Position numbers and translations under genes: made by a program. Positions 59,466 through 64,000 of a stretch of DNA of 64,000 bases are shown here, piece after piece. The stretch is from NCBI GenBank assembly GCA_964237235.1, contig CAXSGY010000009.1, forward strand, positions 62,001 through 126,000, given 5' to 3'. Origin of the DNA: GCA-002050365 sp964237235. Lineage in GTDB: Bacteria > Acidobacteriota > Blastocatellia > Pyrinomonadales > Pyrinomonadaceae. The notes under the pieces are model-generated. The model did no database searches. It saw only the letters and a list, made by a program, of their open reading frames with translations, and was not told the origin of the DNA. How positions within the stretch are numbered: the first letter of the stretch is position 1; the number at the start of each line of letters is the position of its first letter.

Positions 59466-60425
59466 TTATTTAGCAACGTTAAAGTCGCGCGTTGTTGAAT
59501 TGTAACCGCCGTTGTCAACCAAATTTCCGGCTTTGTCCACGAGTTCGAGTTTGACGGTGTGTTTGCCGTTTGCCCAACCGATCAACCAAATCGGCTGCCA
59601 TTTTTCGAGAAATTTCGCTTCGCCGCCGTCAACCGAATATTTCACTCGGTATTCGCCGCCGTCGCCTTGCAGCTTGGCGTTCAAAAGCCAAAAATCAATC
59701 ATAATGTTTTCCGCGTCCGCATTGTTATAATCGCCTTTCGGTCGGCTGTATGTCAGCAGCGGTTTCGCCGCGTCAACCGCTCCCGCCGTTGATTCCTTCA
59801 TATCTTTGCCTTCAGGAGTGGCGGCAGCGTTGGCATTCGACAGCGGTTGATTAGCGTTCGAAGTCGCCGGTTTGGTCGTGTCCGCGCCGCCGTTTTTGAC
59901 GGAAAATTTCACCATCTTGAACGCGCCTTCGTTTTTATAGCTTTCGTGCCACGGACGCGAAGGGAAAAACCGCAGAGTATGTTCGCCGTCGGAAACGTTT
60001 CCTAATTCAAATTCCTGGTCGAGATTGTAATACGCTTCATACGGCTGGTTGTCCAAAATAACGTGAATGTGATTGCCCATTCCGGTCGTCATATCCTTCA
60101 TCGGCTTATAACCTTTCAAATCGCCGGATAAAGAAAGTTTCACCTTGACGGTTGAACTGTTAACGGTCGAGTTGTCTTTCGGTTCAACGACGGTTAAAGT
60201 CGGCGCGGCATTATCCTGCTCGCCGCGTTCCTTCATCATATCCGAAATTTTCTGCGGACGCGGAACTTCCGTTAAATCCTGCGCGACCGGCGCGGCGTTC
60301 GTATTCGTCATATTCGCCGCGTTCGGGTTCGCGCGATTCGCATTCGTATTTGTGTTGATTGGTGCTTCGCAAGCCGAAAAAACACCGAGCGCGAGCAACA
60401 GCGTAACAATTTTTGTTGATTTCAT
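59466..60425 (-). CDS. Lipoprotein with Asn/Ala-rich linkers
   Basis: A 319-residue lipoprotein: MKSTKIVTLLLALGVFSACE has a signal peptide and a lipobox-like VFSAC. The first 45 mature residues are Asn/Thr/Ala-rich (NTNTNANRANPNAANMTNTN). The body (APTLTVVEPKDNSTVNSSTV, GMGNHIHVILDNQPYEAYYN) looks like an Ig-like or copper-protein beta fold with a GNHIHVILD stretch, and a second similar module follows another Asn/Ala linker. Probably surface-exposed; the His-rich motif could bind a metal. The function is unknown. Confidence 0.75.
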   Translation of the reverse strand: MKSTKIVTLLLALGVFSACEAPINTNTNANRANPNAANMTNTNAAPVAQDLTEVPRPQKISDMMKERGEQDNAAPTLTVVEPKDNSTVNSSTVKVKLSLSGDLKGYKPMKDMTTGMGNHIHVILDNQPYEAYYNLDQEFELGNVSDGEHTLRFFPSRPWHESYKNEGAFKMVKFSVKNGGADTTKPATSNANQPLSNANAAATPEGKDMKESTAGAVDAAKPLLTYSRPKGDYNNADAENIMIDFWLLNAKLQGDGGEYRVKYSVDGGEAKFLEKWQPIWLIGWANGKHTVKLELVDKAGNLVDNGGYNSTTRDFNVAK

Positions 60426-60600
60426 AATTTCTCTGTCAGCTTCAAAAAAAAGTTGTTTCCGAAAAGTTGTTTCGATTCGTTTAATACTGTAACGAATTTC
60501 TCCACGGATTGAAAAAGAGAAGCGTATTTGAACAATGACAGGATTTCAAAATTAACTGGTAAAATCAATTTTAAAATTTTAGCTTTCAGAGGAAAAAGAA

Positions 60601-61452
60601 ATGAAAAAAATAATTTCGCTGATAATATTCTGGTGTGCGTTTGCAAATTTAATTGCGGCACAGACTTCGGATAAAACAAACGCGCCGAACCAACCAAAGG
60701 ATTTGGTTTCGACGCGCGAGATGGACCGGATTAACTGGATGGAATTCAAGGAAACAGTTCCGTCGAAAATTCAGACCGTGCTGTTGCCGACCGGAACTTT
60801 AGAGCCGCACGGCGTAATCAATAACGGCGCGGACAACACCGCGCCGACAGCGATGGCGCAAAAAATCGCCCGCCGCGTCAACGCAATGATTGCGCCGACG
60901 CTGCCGTATGGAATCACCGGCGCGTTGGAAGCCTATCCGGGCGCATTTCAAATCACCGAAGCAGCCTATCGCCCGTTCGTCAAGCAGATTTTCGAGGGCT
61001 TGGCGAAAAACGGATTCAAAAACATTGTCGTCTTGAACGGACACGGCGGCGGACAGACGGCGGTTCTGAACAGCCTCGCCGCCGAAGTTTCCGCCGAAAA
61101 AAAGGTGAGAATTTTAGTGATAAATTGGTGGTCGTTCGCCTCCGACGAAACTAAGGAAGTTTTCGGCGAAGACGGCGGACACGCCGGTTTGAACGAGACG
61201 GCTTTTATACAGGCGATTGACCCGACGCTCGTGCATCCCGAACGCTACAAAGATTCGTTAGCCACACCGTATCCGCCAGCCGGAACGTGGACGGCGGTTC
61301 CTTTTCCATCGTCAATCGGTCTATATCAAAAAGGTCAGGGCTATCCGAAATTCGACCAGAAAAAAGCCGATTCGTATTTTGTGAAGGTAACCGACAAAGT
61401 TGCCAATCTCATCAACGAAATCGTCGAAAAATGGAACGCGGCGGATTTATAA
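60601..61452 (+). CDS. Secreted creatininase-family amidohydrolase
   Basis: A 283-residue protein. The signal peptide is MKKIISLIIFWCAFANLIAA. The creatininase motifs: TVLLPTGTLEPHGVINNGAD with Glu and His, the NGHGGGQTAVLNSLA block, and EDGGHAGLNETAFIQAID with the later Glu ligand. Standard members have GHAGEWETS; here GHAGLNET keeps the Glu. Typical enzymes bind zinc or manganese and hydrolyse cyclic amides such as creatinine or mycofactocin precursors; this one acts outside the cytoplasm. GAGG lies before the ATG. Confidence 0.85.
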   Translation: MKKIISLIIFWCAFANLIAAQTSDKTNAPNQPKDLVSTREMDRINWMEFKETVPSKIQTVLLPTGTLEPHGVINNGADNTAPTAMAQKIARRVNAMIAPTLPYGITGALEAYPGAFQITEAAYRPFVKQIFEGLAKNGFKNIVVLNGHGGGQTAVLNSLAAEVSAEKKVRILVINWWSFASDETKEVFGEDGGHAGLNETAFIQAIDPTLVHPERYKDSLATPYPPAGTWTAVPFPSSIGLYQKGQGYPKFDQKKADSYFVKVTDKVANLINEIVEKWNAADL

Positions 61453-61457
61453 AAATG

Positions 61458-61555
61458 AATTAACAGGGACGAAAGAGATAAAAAGTATTTTTAGAACATT
61501 TTCAGAAGCATCCGAATAAAAAATATCTAAAAACATTCCGTCCATCCCAGTTAAA
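61458..61555. repeat. Imperfect intergenic inverted repeat
   Basis: AATTAACAGGGAC on the left and TCCCAGTTAAATT on the right, with inner TTTTTAGA and TCTAAAAA arms, form an imperfect hairpin between convergent genes. The TTAACAGGGA word is shared with the repeat at 22822-22919. Confidence 0.45.
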
Positions 61556-61577
61556 TTTTTCTTTTGCTTTAGAATTT

Positions 61578-62243
61578 TTACAACTTCGCCGTCGCCGGAG
61601 CGGTCGTATTGACTGAAATTGTGATGTGGCGCAGCTTGTTTTTAACGAATTTGTATTCGGCGGTGTATGAACCGAAATTTATTCCTTCGGTTTTCGCTTC
61701 CTGATTTTCGAGTTGATTAACCGCGTCAATTCGATAAGCGAGCGTCCTGACTTTATCAACCTTTTCATCGGTCATCGGAACGCCTTTCTTTTTAATGATT
61801 TGCTTGGCTTTTGTAACATTCGGAACGGCGAACATCAGCGACGTAACCGACGGCTTCGCGCCGATAAAAAAGCCCGATTCGGTCATAAAAGAATTGGTGT
61901 CTTTCAATTGATAATGTTTTTTCTGATACGATTCGCCGACCGCGAAAACCTCGACTCCGACGACCAAATAAGGATGTTCTTTAGACAGACAGGTAATCGA
62001 CATTACCTGATTTCCGTAACCGTTATAAAAAAAATATTTCGGCTGTCCGGCTTCGTTGTCGAAACGCGGCGAAAAACCTTTCAAAAGTTGCTCGGTCGCT
62101 TTTTCATCGCCGCCGAGCTTAAATCCGGCGATGCTCAATTCGGGCGATTTTTGTTCGGTCTGAGCGTTAGCGGAAAAATTGGCGGCGAATGCCAAAAAGA
62201 CGAAAAACGCCGCGAAAGTAAATTTAAAGAAAGTAGATTTCAT
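61578..62243 (-). CDS. Secreted hypothetical protein
   Basis: About 221 residues from ATG 62243, which follows GGAGGCAACAAT; a longer frame from 62312 is not supported. The signal peptide is MKSTFFKFTFAAFFVFLAFA followed by ANFSANAQ. The mature protein starts ELSIAGFKLGGDEKATEQLL, a pattern seen in small periplasmic proteins that look for short repeats of 'FKLG...', and has VVGVEVFAVGESYQKKHYQL. It ends SVNTTAPATAKL. I do not recognise a specific family. It is monocistronic. Confidence 0.7.
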   Translation of the reverse strand: MKSTFFKFTFAAFFVFLAFAANFSANAQTEQKSPELSIAGFKLGGDEKATEQLLKGFSPRFDNEAGQPKYFFYNGYGNQVMSITCLSKEHPYLVVGVEVFAVGESYQKKHYQLKDTNSFMTESGFFIGAKPSVTSLMFAVPNVTKAKQIIKKKGVPMTDEKVDKVRTLAYRIDAVNQLENQEAKTEGINFGSYTAEYKFVKNKLRHITISVNTTAPATAKL

Positions 62244-62714
62244 ATTGTTGCCTCCAAGAATTTTGGTAGAAGAATTGGGAACCTTTTTAATATTAACAAA
62301 CTTAAAAAACAAAAAGCAACAAGTTTAAATTAAAGCGTAAATGAAGACAAATAAAGGGGATTAAACCTAAATATGATACCGATTTGAATTTGATTTTGAG
62401 ACGGAATTAACAAAAAACATTCTCAGAAAAATTGAAATGAGTAAAAATCGAAGGCAAAAATCGGGTGCGTTTGTCTAACAATTTTCGTGTCTGATTTTCG
62501 CGCTTAATTTTGCAAAAAGGAGAAAAATTTACCGGCTTCGGGCGCGCATTTGCAAAAATATGACGAAAAATAATTAAAGTTTGTAGAAAAAAACGTTGAT
62601 GACCTGTTTTCGCTTCAAATATCGTTTAGCAAATTGAAGGACTTATCCGAATAAAGATTCGACGAATAAATTCAGGGTAAAAGTTACAAAAAATTAAAAA
62701 CAGGAGAGAAAAAA
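62244..62714. other. Gene-free intergenic stretch
   Basis: 471 bases, A+T-rich, between divergent genes. I find no coding frame, RNA gene or strong hairpin. It should hold the promoters of both flanking genes. Confidence 0.4.
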
Positions 62715-63232
62715 ATGAAAGGAAATCCGACAATGAAAGAGGCAAGACAGCTAAAAATATTGAAGTTCCGAAAGATTGGATTACCGTTTACGACGAAAAC
62801 AAAGGATATAGCTTCGCCGTTCCCGACGGCACAACCGGCGGCAGCGACACAAAAAACGGAATGGATGTTTTTGTCGCCGCAACGCCCGCGCCGTCTGATT
62901 TGGCGGTGGCGGTTTTAGCCTTCAAAGACAAAAAAATGACCAAAGAAGATTTACTCAACGTCGCCGTAGAATTTATGAAAGGCTTGGGCGCGACCAAGGT
63001 CGAACCCGGAAAGCTGACCGGCGAGAGCGCGGATTATTCGATAACGGAAGTAACGGCGACTTTGGAAGACGACTCGAAATCGAAAAGCAAGGTTTTGGTC
63101 GGCACGGACGTAACGGACAATTACGTGATGATCGTCGGCACGGAAGAACCGAAGTTTGCCGCCAACGAAAAAATTATCGACGAAATATGGGGCAGCTTTG
63201 AAATGTGGAGCGGCGGCGCGAGCAATCAATAA
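62715..63232 (+). pseudogene. Small protein gene with an apparent frameshift
   Basis: A good start (CAGGAGAGAAAAAA then ATG 62715) opens a frame that soon turns non-coding (RPRRLIWRWRF end). The coding-like frame is another: NIEVPKDWITVYDENKGYSF, AVPDGTTGGSDTKNGMDVFV and on to GSFEMWSGGASNQ at 63232, but it has no ATG upstream before a TAA at 62678. The two join near 62740-62765 (GCTAAAAATATTG), implying a small indel in the genome or the assembly. The intact product would be about 170 residues; it is of unknown function, perhaps a lipid- or ligand-binding protein. Confidence 0.55.
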
Positions 63233-63363
63233 AGTCGGCGAAACGGAATGACGATTTGTTTTCGCGGCGATTTGCGGATTTTAAGTCGCTGTTTTCGGTT
63301 GGCATTCCGTTTCATAGAACAGACAATTATTTTGCGAAAAGGGAAAACCAATCTGTGAAAATT

Positions 63364-63756
63364 ATGTTTAAAGTCAAATTTTTAATCTTAATTTTATTGT
63401 CGGCGAATGTTCTGATATTTTCGCCGCTCGCAAAAGCTGACGGAATTATAAAACGAATCAAATTTGCTAAAGGCAAAAACTCCGTGGTTCTTTCCAACGC
63501 CGTGATTCGCGGCGACGAAGACACATATATCGTCGGCGCGAAAGCCGGACAAAAAATGTCCGTAAAAATTACGGCAATCGAAAGCAACGCCGTCTTTACC
63601 ATCGAAAAACCGAACGGCGGTTATCTAAAAAACGCCGGAGAAGGCGACGACCAGACTGTTTGGAGCGGCACGTTGCCCGATTCAGGCGATTATCGAATCA
63701 GCGTCGGCGGAACGCGCGGAAACGCCACTTATAAATTACCGGTGACGATTAGATAA
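63364..63756 (+). CDS. Small secreted hypothetical protein
   Basis: About 130 residues from ATG 63364 (MFKVKFLILILLSANVLIFS); a GTG start at 63355 is also possible, and frames starting at 63205 are spurious. The signal peptide ends near AKADG. The mature part IIKRIKFAKGKNSVVLSNAV then IRGDEDTYIVGAKAGQKMSV ends with GGTRGNATYKLPVTIR, a beta-rich domain of the pre-peptidase C-terminal (PPC)-like type. The following gene looks like a tandem paralogue. Confidence 0.7.
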   Translation: MFKVKFLILILLSANVLIFSPLAKADGIIKRIKFAKGKNSVVLSNAVIRGDEDTYIVGAKAGQKMSVKITAIESNAVFTIEKPNGGYLKNAGEGDDQTVWSGTLPDSGDYRISVGGTRGNATYKLPVTIR

Positions 63757-63781
63757 CCGCCGAAAGAAACGGAGAATTGAA

Positions 63782-64000
63782 ATGAACGATTCAAAATTTT
63801 TAACAAAAATGCGCTTGTCTTTTTTCGCCATCGCGTTGATGTTTTTTTGCGTCAGCGGCGCGGCGGCGCAAACGGATTCGACACCGAAAAAACGTCTGAA
63901 AAATTCAATCGCGGCGAAAGGTTCGGTCGGCGGCGAAGCGCACGACGGCTATGTTATTCGCGCCCGCAAAAATCAAAAGCTGACCGTGCAGATTGCGTGG
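63782..64000 (+). CDS. Secreted protein, tandem paralogue (cut by window edge)
   Basis: The frame opens at ATG 63782 after GGAGAATTGAA, and runs off the window. A signal peptide LSFFAIALMFFCVSGAAAQ is followed by RLKNSIAAKGSVGGEAHDGY and VIRARKNQKLTVQIAW, which parallels IRGDEDTYIVGAKAGQKMSV KI of the gene before it. The two therefore look like tandem copies of a PPC-like domain. Only 73 codons are visible. Confidence 0.65.
   Translation, partial: MNDSKFLTKMRLSFFAIALMFFCVSGAAAQTDSTPKKRLKNSIAAKGSVGGEAHDGYVIRARKNQKLTVQIAW

Noticed and set aside
60422..60697. A 91-codon minus-strand frame before the creatininase gene
   Set aside because: It overlaps the signal peptide region of a well-supported gene and has no SD or homologue.
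1..64000. tRNA, rRNA or tmRNA genes
   Set aside because: No cloverleaf with a T-arm GTTCGA-type motif was found in any gap examined; a covariance search would be decisive.

Overview
The window looks like the replication-origin region of a bacterial chromosome, most likely an Acidobacteriota member of the Blastocatellia/Pyrinomonadales type. I infer this from moderate G+C, a strong taste for GCG/CCG/TCG codons, many secreted hypothetical proteins, SUF-only iron-sulfur assembly, and gene order; no 16S rRNA is present to confirm it. No rRNA, tRNA or CRISPR array was seen.

Layout. (1) 1-15135, minus strand: a SUF iron-sulfur cluster operon headed by an Rrf2 regulator, in the order rrf2, sufB, sufC, sufD, sufS (cut by the window edge). 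It is stretched by unrelated inserted genes: PD-(D/E)XK-like protein, RidA, PhzF, PfpI, a nucleotidyltransferase, a membrane glycosyltransferase, an RHH protein, and a sugar transporter plus alpha-glucosidase. SufB carries an intein, and the intein gene itself carries a translated palindromic repeat element. (2) 15250-22755: alpha/beta hydrolase, small proteins, a ClC H+/Cl- antiporter, a tandem-repeat secreted protein and an M1 aminopeptidase. (3) 22940-29168, minus: tatC, tatA/B, selD (a selenoprotein read through an in-frame UGA), parB, parA and mnmG. (4) 29276-30817: a solitary type VI secretion-like sheath protein that seems to join TssB-like and TssC-like parts. (5) 30919-40730: a roughly 9.8-kb integrated mobilizable element at the 3' end of mnmE, bounded by a 12-bp direct repeat. 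It holds integrase, two HTH/excisionase-like proteins, a primase-polymerase/DUF927 protein, an octamer iteron array, MobC and relaxase with an overlapping coiled-coil ORF, an AbiEi/AbiEii toxin-antitoxin pair and an HNH nuclease remnant. (6) 40712-45467, minus: the classic cluster rpmH, rnpA, yidD, yidC, jag, mnmE, with rpmH nested inside an extended rnpA. (7) 45698-54550: purN, purM, NAT, DUF445, a GIN-domain protein, a NuiA-like nuclease inhibitor and others. (8) 54551-58383: dnaA, oriC (DnaA boxes followed by DnaA-trio-like triplets and an A+T-rich stretch), a small membrane protein and dnaN. (9) 58432-64000: a nested REP-type element, an esterase, a lipoprotein, a creatininase-family protein and small secreted proteins.

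Together the genes cover chromosome replication and partition (dnaA, dnaN, oriC, parAB), tRNA wobble modification (mnmE, mnmG), inner-membrane protein biogenesis (yidC, yidD, tat), Fe-S assembly and selenium metabolism. A mobile element has split the usual mnmE-mnmG neighbourhood. Intergenic palindromes are unusually frequent. The most notable items are the mobile element with its iterons and overlapping ORF, the palindromic element inside the SufB intein, the Sec-SelD, the nested rpmH/rnpA pair and the orphan sheath protein.
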